64,000 nucleotides of DNA from positions 118,743,900 through 118,807,899 of the forward strand of contig NC_090943.1 of assembly GCF_040807025.1 (NCBI RefSeq). The letters run 5' to 3'. The DNA is from Struthio camelus. Lineage: Eukaryota > Chordata > Aves > Struthioniformes > Struthionidae. Below, piece by piece: positions 13,350-25,239 of the stretch. Numbering within the stretch: the first letter of the stretch is position 1; each line of letters opens with the position of its first letter. The translations under genes and the position numbers were made by a program. A model generated the notes under the pieces. It did not search any database. It was not told the origin of the DNA and was given only the letters and a program-made list of their open reading frames with translations.

Positions 13350-15230
13350 GAAAATAAAGCCAATCCTTATCTGACCTATAACTTCTCTGATTAGTATATT
13401 GGTAGAGCTGAACTGGTAATGTATTACACATCTGAATTCTGGCAAGGCAGGTGCTGTTTGCTGGATGTGTGCCCAAAAGCCCTGTGTCAATAGTGAGGGT
13501 AGGGTGAATGATGTAATGCTACTTTACAGCCAGAACCATCTTGAGATCATGAGCTCATTTCATATAAAATAGTGATCAGTGGAAATACTTCTTTATCATT
13601 ACTAACCTGCCAAAAGATTTACTACTTAATGCTCTCCTGAATATGGCAAGAAGTCTGGGGCAGCTCTCACTGGGTAGAGCCTGTGTTGGGACAAAACCAC
13701 TGAATCAGGAGCTTTGACCGTGCTGCTGCCAGCGTCTGACCTAAAAGTCATTTTTAACATAGTAGTTAATGTAGAGTGATCATCTAAAGCACGGAGCAGA
13801 TGTAAAGATGTGCCATTCACCTACGTGTCTGTTTTCCATACCGTGCTTCATTGCAGCAGGAGAAAGGAGTGGGAGGAGATAAGCCAAAAGGAAGGGTGTT
13901 TTGGCAAGGATTTCCATGTGCTGCTCTTATCTTTGGCTGTATTTTCCAAGCTCTTCTAGTTGTTACAGTCAATAACAGGCTTGGGAGACTTCAGGATTCT
14001 TGAGCATTTCTTGAGGAACTCGGCACTTCTCTTTTTCGAAAATATTACACTATTTTGTAGTGATACAATTCGGCAGAGGTGGGTGTGAGTGGGTACACAA
14101 GTAGATATAGGGATAATTGCAGTGACTTTTACAGAAAGTGGTTTGTTTGGGAATGAAATAGTTGGGTTTTTTCCTGTGTTTGTATAGCTCGTTAGGTCTC
14201 TAGCTTGGTAGTAAGGTGGAAGAATTGAACTTCCCCCCCTCTGCTTAGTATTATTTATTCAAAGAACATCGCGGTTATCAGAAACACAAGTGTGTCATTG
14301 CTTTTTGTATGGTAGCATGAAAAGAAGGAATTAATGTGTAAAGCAATATTATATTTCACACTTTATTTTTTAAAATATCAGCTTGTTTATCACAGACAAA
14401 GGCTTCTTCCAACCTAAGTACGTCCTGTTTCTGTGCTACTGAAATTGCAGTGCTAAGTAATTACTGAAATCTTTTTCATTTTTCTTTTTATCTTCACTTG
14501 GCCTTCACTGACTTTGAAGTTTGGTTCAGGTCATATTGTACATTCATCTTTTAAAGCATCGGAAGTGATAACCTCAGCTTCTCCTCTAGATCCTGAAAGC
14601 TTACATTTCTGTTCAACCTTAATTCAGCTCTTGACAATCTGTACCAAGATTAGTAGAGGCATTGAGTGATTTATTTTTAATGAAAAGGAAATGGCACACA
14701 CCAGGCATTGTACAGACTTCACTAGCATGTATCTTGGATAGAAAAAAAACTCTCTAATTTTGCTGCAACTATCACCAGTCAGTTTGCTTTCTAACAGAAT
14801 CTGATTTACGAACATGAAAACCACAACCCTTGAAAGCTGCCTGTCCAGTGAGAAGATAAAATCTTATGCTCTGGAATTTCCTTCCCCTGCCCCGAGAGTC
14901 TAATCTGTGTGAGATGTCTGTTTCTCCCCCAAAGGTTGTATGCATTGGGGTGAAAAAAGTCATAGATGCTTTATAAAAATATGTGTAGAGATAACTTTAA
15001 AGACTTACATTTTCCACATCAGTGTCAAAATCTAACAGGTTTTTATCACCATTCTGCTTGAGAATTTTGCACTCTAGCAAACGGAGATTACGTTAGGGCA
15101 TCCATTGTGAATTATGAGCTGTCTTCCCAAGAAAAAATGTTTTACATCTTAGAGAACAGCCATCAAAGGACAATTTTTGGTTAGATCTCTAAACTGTTGG
15201 CCTAGGCCCATGGAGCAAAGGGCTTTAACT

Positions 15231-15274
15231 TCTCTCTCTCTCTCTCTCTCTTTTTTTTTTTTTTTTTTTTTTTT
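15231..15274. repeat. (TC)n followed by poly-T
   Basis: Ten TC units, then 24 T residues: a 44-base pure polypyrimidine tract. It produces the low-complexity open frames on either strand at this point. Confidence 0.9.
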
Positions 15275-15633
15275 GTGCTTTGTTTTTACACAAGGAACCA
15301 GCATGGCTGATAGACCTGCCGCTTCTCAGCGGGAGCATGTAACAAAAGGAGGGGGAGCCTGCCTGGCTGAACAGAAGTGTAGGAGGTAGTCTAGGACTCT
15401 GTAAACAGGAGTATTTGGGGAGGGAAAAAGCAGGAAAACTTTGACTAACCTGAAACATTGATGAAACAGATCGTGGAAGTGAGGCCAAGCACATGGAGTG
15501 AGGGAGTCCCGGTATTGGTTTTACTTTTCAAAATTCTGTGACTCTGCAGCACCTCTCCAGAATGAAGCTATTGGTTGAGAAATTCCTTTGCTAAGCCCGA
15601 GTTGGATGCCTTTGGTGTGTGGTGCCTCCTCCG

Positions 15634-15647
15634 CCCCCCCCCCCCCC
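15634..15647. repeat. Poly-C run
   Basis: Fourteen consecutive C residues. Confidence 0.85.
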
Positions 15648-18635
15648 AAAATACTGCCTGGGGGTGTTAAACTAGAATTACAACATTGAGGAGGAGTTCT
15701 GAGAAAAATCTGAAGTAGATGACTAAAAGGGAAAGGAGAGGCTGGGATATATAAGGCTATGGTTCAAAGCTCTGTGATAGCTGGATCATGAAGCATCATG
15801 CTTCTAAGAAGGATTTACACAAGGGATCTAGGCCTGGGTGTGAGCAATGTTGCTCCAGAGCTAGAAACGGTAACCAGGTCAGTTTAAAGACAGCTAACTC
15901 TGGATTCAGCTGACTCTTCCGGAAGGTTGTTTCATAGCTGTTATCCCAGGCCTGAGGTTTGGCCCTTCGTTTGCAGTGAAGGGTTGTAGAATCTTTGATC
16001 TTTCAGCTCTTAATCTCTTGAATAATCTTGATTTCCAGAAGACCAAAAGTTGTAGAAATGACTGCTGTTGTCTTACATGATAGCTTCTGGGCCCTTCTGC
16101 TCTGGCTGCATTCATGGAATGGGAGCAGCGTGATGCCACCTTTCTCCCCCCGTCCTCGTTTACCCTGCTGTCATGGGTGAGTCAGGATCCCCCTTTAAGA
16201 ATGGAAGATGGAGACACTAAGGAGTCAGATCAGTATTTTATAGTGCCTACGTTTAGGTACTATATGCTACTTAGTGCCTTGCTAAGAGGTGACATGTGTC
16301 TTGTGTTATGAGTTTAACTTTGCTGATATTGGTGCAAGTATTATTTCCAATTTACATTCTTTCAAGTAGAAGAATCGGGTTCCTGCAGGTTCTCTGTAAC
16401 TCTGGGGAGACCTTGGTATTGGCTGTAGCCTCCCCCTTGCTCTGTGAAGCTTCATCTCTCAGTGATAGCACTGAGATACTTCTGGAGTTTAATTATAACG
16501 TAGCTTTTCCAGTACCTCCTACTAGGATAGTGAATAAGCTACCAAAGTCCAGATTTGTTAAGACTTACTCCTTTTTCTATAATTAAGATGGTCTTTACAG
16601 ATGCATGCAGACATATAAGCTCAGTGCTAACCCGTTGTGATAAGGGTATAATCATGCATCAGTTTGCAGCAGCTGAGTATTTTGTCCATGAACTTTTGTT
16701 TCACTATTTAAAAAAAATAAAAGGGGTAGGAAGAGAGGGCAAAAATGGGGAAATACTTGGTGAAAATATTTAATTAGTGTTTCTGAGGAGTGTCCTGTAT
16801 AGGAGGCAGGGAGTTTGGAGATCTGAAAGTCAAGCAAAAGCTGAGACACGTACTCGAATTTCTTTGCTCGGAGTTGTGTCTTGTCAGCTGTGTTGTGGTA
16901 ACTGCCACTGTGTATGTGCTGCTAGGTTGTAGGAAGCCTAAGGTAAAATGTATTAGCATGAATCTCGAGGAAATAGGTTTAAGATAAATCATTCTGTCTC
17001 CTCTTAGTGATAAGCTAAAAGCAGCCACATGCTCTGTTACTGCAGCAACCTGTGAAGTGTCATAAGTCAGTCATTCATCCAGACTCTGAGATGGAGCTGT
17101 GCTGCTAAAGTGATTAAAATCTGTATCTGCAATGTTTCTTGTCTGGTGCCGGTATCATTTGTTTTCAGAACAGTGGATTAAGTGGGAAAGGTTTAAGCTG
17201 GATCTAATTATCCTGTTAGAAAGAGTGATTATGCCACTTTAAAAGTATCCTTTCAGGACAGATGACCCGAGTTCTTAGTGCTGCTCATCCCTGCGTTCAC
17301 TGAAGTCCAAATCTAGCTTTGTAAATGGCATTTGTTGGAGTGGGTAGTCAGCCTCTGGCTTAATCCCTAACACTTTGGCTCTGTCCAAGGAGGACGTGGC
17401 TGAATATATTTTTTTTTTTTTTCCAGGAGTGACTGCATGCCGTGGTGTGCTCACGCTCTCTGCCGTGTTCCTTCCTTCATACAGACCGAGAACCTGGTCA
17501 AAGTGAATATCTGCTCCTGTCTGGCTCGTGTATGTGCTGTTCTTGCACACTGAAAGAAAGGCATAGGAAATGCTGATTCGTGTCAGATCTCATGCTGATA
17601 CAACACACTATGGGCCATGGGCATGTCCTCAGCAGCTCTGAAGAGCTCCTAGCTCTGTCGCTGTAAGTATAGCCAGGGGCAGACACTACTGATGTGAAGA
17701 GTCTCTCAATCTTTAAAATAAATGACCATCAGAAAAAAATCAAGAGAACCGTCTTGTGCAGTGTTGCAAGAATGGTTAACCCCTTTACAACCAAATAAAA
17801 ATATGGCTTGGCTTAGCTGTTACCTTTGTTTCCCCCCCGTGTTTATTTGTTTCTGCATGAGTTTATGTTTATTTACAGAAAACTATTTACAGTGTACTGA
17901 CTGCCATTCTCTGATGCGTCACAACCAACTCTCATCCACAGATCATGTGATTAAAAATCAATGGTCCAGAGGTCTGAGTTACCCCCTTACCTTTTTGCAG
18001 CACCTCCTTTGTCTGAGACCTCGAAATCGTATTAAAAAGGCCATGATTTAGAAGAACAAAATTTGAGAGAAATTAATTTTGATATTTTCCAGAGGAAGAA
18101 TTGAATCTTACATAAGTCTATATCCAACATGGCAGAAGACAAGCAAGGAAAAATAAAGTGGTTCTTAGAAACTGGCGTTATATTTGCAGACCATCTTACT
18201 TAATCAGCCAAACAAACACTTTTTGAACCTAGAATTTCCTGTTTTCCTGCACTTGATTTTATCACTGTGAGATTCCAGGGAATTTCATTTTTGAAGCTTT
18301 TTTTCCTCTCCTTATCTAGCCCTTTGTCAATAATTGTTTCAAATTGTCATGTTGGAGACCATTAAGAGATGTTTTTTTCAGTTTCATTTCAGACTGTCAG
18401 GTCACTACATGTGTGAGTAGGTAGCTAGTTTTGCTGTGTTGTTCTTCCATTTATAACATCTTTCGGAAGGAATGTTGTCTTCTGCATTGCTACATTACTT
18501 AAGCTGGCGGCACAAACAGGAATCGCAATCGCAAGCTGGCGGCTGTGATTTCCAGTATCCACAAGGACTGTTCAAGTCCTTTTTAAGAATCAGGTCTTTC
18601 TGTTTTCGTTCTCTCCTGGAGTACTTTTCCTGCCA

Positions 18636-18636
<1 letters not shown>

Positions 18637-18663
<27 letters not shown>
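18637..18663. repeat. Poly-T run (27 T)
   Basis: Twenty-seven consecutive T residues. No SINE or processed pseudogene body was recognised beside it that would explain it as a reversed poly-A tail. Confidence 0.85.
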
Positions 18664-18668
<5 letters not shown>

Positions 18669-20546
18669 CCATGGTCTTTAAATCTGGCCGGTCATGCCAG
18701 TGTAATGCCAGTCATTAGCTAGAATAAGCATATGATATGCTGCTTAGTCATGAAGTGACACATATCCCAAGGGAATGTTCCAGCTCCTGGATTCCTGGGT
18801 GTTCTGTAAGAGATCTCTTCCAGTCTCTCATAACTAAATATTTATTGAGTCAAAGAGGGAAAATTACTTCCTCTCCCTCAGCGGCATTATCACTGTTCAT
18901 GTCTTTGCTCTAATGGATGTGGAGTTATTTATACAAAGTTGTATAAAGTTATCTAAACAGCTTCCCTAATAGAGACTTACCAAGAGCAGTCTGTAGCCTC
19001 ATGGCATAGACACAGAGTTACAGATGTTACAGATCCCTGGGTTAGCGTTAAGGATATGAAACAAGATCTTTTACGTTAGCTGTAAATATTCTAAGCACTA
19101 GTCTAATAGGAGAGGATAAGTGCTAAACATACATCAAAAAATTCTTGTCTTTTGTGAGCACTACATTCAGCTTAGGGACATTCAGAGCTGACCTACAGGG
19201 TCAAGTTGCTGTGGTGAAACTGCCAGAAGAGGACCCTGGCTGAAGAAGTCTACTCTGAGACAGCAGGGGTCTGATTCAGTCAGCAGCCTACCTGTCAGGT
19301 GGTGGTAGAGAGATTGGGGATGCCCACTCATGAAAATGTAACTACATGTAGGGGTAAGGAAGTGTCCTTTCTAGACATCAGTAGTGTCTACAGTGGCTGA
19401 AGCAGTCTAGGAAACCCTTGAAATGTTGGAGCTTTTATTCCATTTGTGTGTTAATTAGGTTGGAGTTACTGGTATAGGAAGGGATTAGATATATATGTCC
19501 TGATACTGACGTTTAAGAATTAAAAAAAGAAGCAAAATGGTCCTTGAAACATTCATGACAGCATCTTTTTTTCTTAATGAATAAATAGATCTATGTAAGG
19601 ATAGATTTCAGGTATTTGTTCCTAAGAAAGAGACACTTATCTTTGGTTCTAGATGGTTCTTAATTAATTTAAAAATATGACTAAAAAAACAGATTGAGCA
19701 ACTGCATTTGAACTGAAGACACTGCATAATAAGCTTCCCCTCCCCTCCAAAAGAAAACATTTAAGAGTTGTTTGTTGTTGTTCTCAGGAGCATTTTCATA
19801 GGCTGTGGAAGAGGAGAAAAATACATGGGCTATGCAACATGGACAGAAGATCAGTAAAGCAATTGCCTTATTTCAGTCTTGGCGAGGAGTGGTAGGCTGC
19901 GCAGCCTTCCTGGAGAGAACTACCAGACTCACAGCATAGAGTAGTATAGCCTGATAGATCCAAGGGCTGCACAGAGCTCTTTAGGGCAAAACCAACAGCT
20001 TAAATTAAATCTGCTATTTCATAAGTAACCTGTGCAGATTCAAAGCACAAAGCTTTGGTGTTCTGTGAAAAACATGTTCGTGTAACTAAGGAACTGCCGA
20101 ACTCCGCAACAGATTCAGTGTCTGGATGTTTGAAATATCGTGTGACATGAAGAAGGGGAAGAATAGTTTTCTGGATTATAGATTCACCTGAGCTAGTACG
20201 CCTAACTGTTAATTTTGCATCATGTTTAATTTCATTACAAGTCTGTGTTTGCTCAGTTACCTGGGGTAAATGTAAAGTGGTTTTATTGGCATTGTTTCAG
20301 ATTTATGCTGAATTAAATAAGGATGTGAAATCAGGATGTGGCCTAAGCCATAGCAAGTACAACATTTTTCCACAGTTCTCTTTTCAGTGCTTATTTCAGT
20401 TTATGCTGACAAATGTTGCCTGTTTTTCTACATGTCTTTTTTGCACAGTTGTTTTGAAAAGAAGGGTGGTTGACATTTAGGCCTGACTTGATGATTTTTT
20501 TGTGTGTGTGTGCGTGCATTTTTTTTTTTTGTCTCAGCAATGGTGC

Positions 20547-21093
20547 AGAATCACAGAATGGTTGAGGTTGGAAGGGACCTCTGGAGATCATCTAGTCCAA
20601 CCTCCCTGCTCAAACAGGGTCCTCTAGAGCAGATTGCACAGGACTGCGTCCAGGGGGGGCTTTGAATATCTCCAGCAAAGGAGACTCCACTACCTCTCTG
20701 GGCAACCTGTTCCAGAGCTCTGTCACCCTCACAGGAAAGAAGTTTTTCCTCATGTTCAGATGGAACTGCCTGTGGTTAAGTTTCTGCCTGTTGCCTCTTG
20801 TCCTGTCGCTGGGCACTACGGAGAAGAGCCTGGCCTGATCCTCTTGACACCCCCCCCCCTTCAGATACTTGTAGACATTGATGAGATCGCCTCTCAGTCT
20901 TCTCTTCTCCAGGCTGAACAGGCGCAGCGCTCTCAGGCTTTCTCCATAGGAGAGATGCTCCAGTCCCCTCATCATCTTTGTAGCCCTCTGCTGGACTCTC
21001 TCCAGGAGTGTCACGTCTCTCTTGTACTGGGGAGCCCAGAACTGGACACAGTACTCCAGGTGAGGCCTCCCCAGGGCTGAGTAGAGGGGCAAT
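20547..21093 (-). mobile_element. CR1 LINE, 5'-truncated, 3' end with RT C-terminus
   Basis: Typical bird CR1 3' portion on the minus strand. The plus strand starts AGAATCACAGAATGGTTGAG and continues with the usual CR1 tail. The minus-strand frame 21092-20610 reads as the C-terminal end of the CR1 ORF2 reverse transcriptase, with family phrases [68 protein letters not shown] and [14 protein letters not shown]. The copy is 5'-truncated near 21093, as most CR1 copies are. A C-run at about 20652-20660 looks one base too long: after the usual EIFK the frame leaves the family ending and reads APPGRS. It is a dead copy, since the endonuclease and most of the RT are missing. Confidence 0.95.
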
Positions 21094-24000
21094 AGCAGTG
21101 TAGAATGAGGACAGGATAAGAATAAATAGTTACACGTTACTACAGATTAGTTCTGTTACTGTTCTGGAGAGGCACTGCATGCAGTTTGACACATTTATGT
21201 ATATTAATTTATCAGCTTCTAACATGAAGGCTCAGAAGCAGTCCACACATTCACACCTTCCTTCTGACAGCACTCTTGAGGAGTGGGAATGTGTAGCTGA
21301 GCTACTGTAGTACCTCAGTCTTCTCAGTTGATAGGCAAAGCCAACACAGCTTCCAGTTAAGCCTTCAAAGGGCCTCCAGCACCTTGACTTGCCCTGTGTG
21401 CAGGCAGTGGTCTTGTCAGCAGCTGTGGTCTTTGGGAAAGGTCCTGGTACCATAGTCTCTCAGAAGGGACAGTTTGTTCCCTGAGAGGTAAGCGGAGAGG
21501 TTGGTTGTTGTTGGCGAAGATGTCTGAAGGCCTGAACTCAAACTGTCACAGACCAACACCGTGCCTTTTGCATGTAAGGGAAAGCCCACAAGCAGCGTGT
21601 TACCCCTGCTCTCCAGGAGCAAAGGGCGCCTGTGGCTTGGTGTGAGCCAGGGCTCCTTGTTTGGACATCTGCAAGGAAAGATCCCACTGGCAGCCTGGCT
21701 GGAGGCTCTACATCCACTGACAAAAGTAGTAGGTCTGGGAGAAACCTGCCTGGTCAGGGCATTCCTGCATACTGAGCTCCTTTCCATGAGAAGCAATGGT
21801 CTGGTCAGTGGTTCCCTTTCTGTGGGAAGAGCAAAGCACAGTGACATCTCAACAAGGAGAATTTTCTTCCTCTGTGAGAGGGAAGAGAATAATAGTGCCC
21901 TGAACTGCTGACCTCATGTGAGCGAGAGAGGGCTTACTGGAGTTGCTGCTATACCAACTCCTACAGCACTACAATCAGTTTTAGGCCTGGTTGGTGTGGA
22001 AGGCCTCACCCTCCCTGTTGGGATACTTTGGATGCAGTGGTAATGTAGGAGGTCCTACCTGAGTAGCCAAACGAGCAAATCCAGCAGCAGCTCACTTGGG
22101 ACAACGTCCCCTTTGCCCAGCACAGCCAGCTTTCCCCGTCAAAAGCAGTCTTGCCAGGAGTTCAGTTTCTGTGAGATGGGCTTGTATTGCGGCACTGGAG
22201 CACAGAGAATTCCCTCGAGCTCCCTGTTACGTTCTTGTTTTTTCCCCGATAGTTTCAAAGCAGCAACCTTTAAGAGTGCAAGATTAGGGTTTGTGGTCAC
22301 TGTGCCCCATCTGACTATGGAGAGGAGGGTGGTTTTGGCAATGTGAGGGCTAGGCCAGTAGGCCTTTGGAGTAGCACCAACAGGGAGCTTAGGTTCCTCT
22401 CAGAGGAGGCCTTTTTATGACTTAGTATGTCCTGATAAAAGAGGTGCAAGGAATTTTCAGATCAGAAAACAGCACTTGTGAAATACGAGTTCCTGTTTTA
22501 TCAGATGTGCTCACCATGTACTAGATGTGAAGTAGCTAAGTTAGTTTCCAGTTCTATGTGAAACACTTCTTAATAAAGAACCCTAATCTGTTTTAAACGA
22601 TAATTAGCTGCCCATGACCAACAGGATTTGGATGGAAAGCTTTTAAACAATGGTTGTAGAAGAAGCGTTTTTCTAAGAACGTTTAGTAAAATGGCAGTGT
22701 AATACACATATGAAGCTTTGCCTGGGCATGTATGATGCAATAAAGATTATCTTGGTAATCTAAGGTCTTAAACTGGATCTATGTGAAAAGAAAAGCAAGT
22801 ATTGTGTTCTGTTCCTTGGCCTTTGCTGAACAACACATGCAGTGACATGAATATTAACCTTATACATTATTTTCTCTGGTTTGGAAATAAAAGTATATAC
22901 TTATAGCTATAAGGTCACGTTAATAATTTTATTGGGAGATCCGGTTAGCCACATCTGGTGACTGCATGTTACCATGGTCATGACTTGAAATCAAAGTGGA
23001 GATCTTGGCTGTGCCATGAAGCAGGACTTCAGTGAGACCGAAATAAATAATAGATGGAGCTTTGAACTGAAGAGTCAGTGAGTCACAGTCTTTTGGTAAG
23101 TGACATGTGTTTCATGGTGCCCTTAGAAGAAAATGACTGAGAAACTAAAACCTCTCTATGACTAGGCAATAAATGAGAAAACGCCTTGCTCATATCCTGA
23201 CCAAATGGTCCACATCCAGAATTTGGATGCTGTTTTTCACCAGTCCTCCTCCTAATGCTCGGTGATCTGCACCAAAATAGTGTTCTAAGGTTCTGTTTTG
23301 TCCTGTCGTCTACAAAGTCCATAGATTAAAGAACAGCAGGAACACTGACAACAACAAAATACCTCATCTGAGAAAGAAATAATCTTTAAACAAAGAGAGA
23401 GGAAGTATTTCGCCTTTGGACTTAGACCACAAATGGGATGTTTCAAATACGAGAAGTTAGAGTTTAAAATGGAGATCAGTAAATAATTTCAGCTATATGG
23501 CTTTTGGTGCACACATTCTAACACAAGTACTTACTGTAGTAATAGTACTGTGCAATAAATACCTGTAAAAATAGCTTCTCTCTCTGTTCACATTCCTCAG
23601 TCATCATTAAAGGGCTTTTGTGACATTAAATACAAGTTAAAGTGATGGTTGTAATGAGGAACGGAAAAGATACTGGCTAAACAGTCTGAATAAACAGGAG
23701 GAGATGATCCATGGGTGATTGATGATGATTTTCACCCATTACTGTTTTACTATGCAGGCCCAAAGTTTTCTTAGTAAAGAGAGAGAAGCTTTGGGAGATG
23801 ACTAAACTAATACTGAAAAGTCATTTTAATATTTGGCTAAGCAGAAAAGCCTTATTTTAAGTTTGGAAAGGGTATGTTAAATAGCAAGGCTATTTTGCTG
23901 CTACTGCTCCGTTCAGGCAAACTCTTAAGGTGTAATCAAAACCATATTCATCACATAGCATGTCTTTTTCCTGTTCTTGCCAACAATATTTCTATGTAAA

Positions 24001-24780
24001 TCAAATATTTTCCTTTCTAATCAGAAAGAAGGTTCTGTGACCTCCAAAGGGCACAGGGCCAGAAACTCCTCAGTTCTTATTTCAGCTCCTATACAGCTTT
24101 TCAACTTGTTTCCATTATCCTGAAATAAGGGCAGCAATAGCTGCCTGCGTAGTGTCCCATCACTCAGGATTAGCCCTTGTTCTTGTTGGCAATGTGAGCA
24201 GAGAGCCAGCAGAGCCCCGGCACGTGAAGTGTTTGGTCAGCCAGGGATGAGGAGTTGTTCTCTTGAAGCCCCAGGTCCTCTGCGGATGAATACCAACAGG
24301 CAGTACCTGATTCAGATTTGGGTTCCACCTCAGTAATACTATTTTCTGGACTTTGTTATATATGTTATGGATATATGGGAGGATTTCTACCCAGGTATGT
24401 CTGCAGGAACTACTTATCGTCTAGGCCGGCCAACAGTCATGTTTAGCATTTTCTGCCCTAGTAGTAGCATTTGCGCTCTCTGAGCTCTGTTAGATCACTC
24501 TGTAGCTTTATACAGCTGTCCCCTGTAGGACCTTACTGGAGGTATAGGTCTCCCTGCCCCTGAAAGCCTATGCAGGACAGCAAAATAGTCCTAACCAGCC
24601 CAGAGTCCCAGGCATAGTCGCGCAGTGATGTGGCAACAGAACATTTGACAACAAAACTATCAACAAGAAATGGTTTTGTGTAGCAAATACCTGTTCTGTG
24701 TATTGCTTTTAGGTCAGAATCTTACCGTTAAGTGCTTTGTATGACACATTCCTGCCTGTACAATTACCTGGATTCAAAAC
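21094..24780. other. Non-coding, nothing recognised
   Basis: Moderately GC-rich around 21230-22350, where longer overlapping open frames occur on both strands (up to 143 codons at 21416-21847, minus strand). None shows a domain, motif or composition that I recognise, and opposing frames of similar length argue for chance. The remainder is AT-rich with no recognisable element. Confidence 0.5.
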
Positions 24781-25239
24781 CTGCAGGGTCAGTTCCAGAG
24801 CACGAATGAATCTGCATGAGTAAGGATGAAAAAATGCAGCTCTAAAAGATTCAGGAGGCAAAGTGAGAGAAGAGTAAGAAACAAGGCAGTGCAGTCTCCA
24901 TCAGGTAAGTCTGTCGCCTCCTCTCACACCAGTTCCTGGAGGTCGCAGCTGGCCCCTGACCCATGCGTGCCAGCCACAGCCCCTGTGCTGTGCTCCCTGG
25001 CTGCTCCCTCTCCCGGAGCTGTGCCCTTCTGCGGTTGCTGCTCCTTTGCGGCAGTTGCCTCTTCGGGAGCCCCCCGCAGGCTGCCCTTCCCTCCATACCT
25101 CTCTTTCCTCATCTGCTGGCACACCTCCCTCCCTTCCTCCCCCTTCTCCTCTCACCTGCAAAGCTTTGCCTTCAGTTTTCCCATCCTCCAGCCCCACTCC
25201 TATCAGGCAGCACACACAGGACAGCCCACTGCTGATTAG
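24781..25239 (+). other. GC-rich segment with a strong splice-donor-like site
   Basis: A locally GC- and CpG-richer patch in AT-rich surroundings. CATCAG followed by GTAAGTCTG (intron side starting 24905) is a near-consensus 5' splice site, preceded by an acceptor-like CCTGCAG near 24780. Open frames cross the site on both strands (137 codons at 24826-25239 on plus, 104 on minus), and none resembles a known protein. It could be an exon of an unannotated long non-coding RNA or chance. I do not call a gene. Confidence 0.2.

Larger units (their letters stand above)
3111..20546. other. Long non-coding stretch
   Basis: No exon, RNA gene or intact mobile element could be supported. Open frames here are short and non-homologous. 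It holds simple repeats (listed separately for the larger ones), a (TA)n at about 8321-8340 and several poly-A/T runs (for example 6466-6483, 5200-5214). It probably belongs to the MYL12-TGIF1 intergenic interval and could contain enhancers, but none can be recognised by eye. Confidence 0.5.

Noticed and set aside
20634-21080. 148-codon plus-strand open frame
   Set aside because: Antisense of the CR1 reverse transcriptase end.
21416-21847. 143-codon minus-strand frame and 116-codon plus-strand frame
   Set aside because: The two overlap on opposite strands; no motif, no splice context and no similarity that I recognise.
24826-25239. 137-codon plus-strand frame beginning with a basic segment
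   Set aside because: Runs through a better-supported splice donor, and S/P-rich low-complexity sequence follows; no family recognised.
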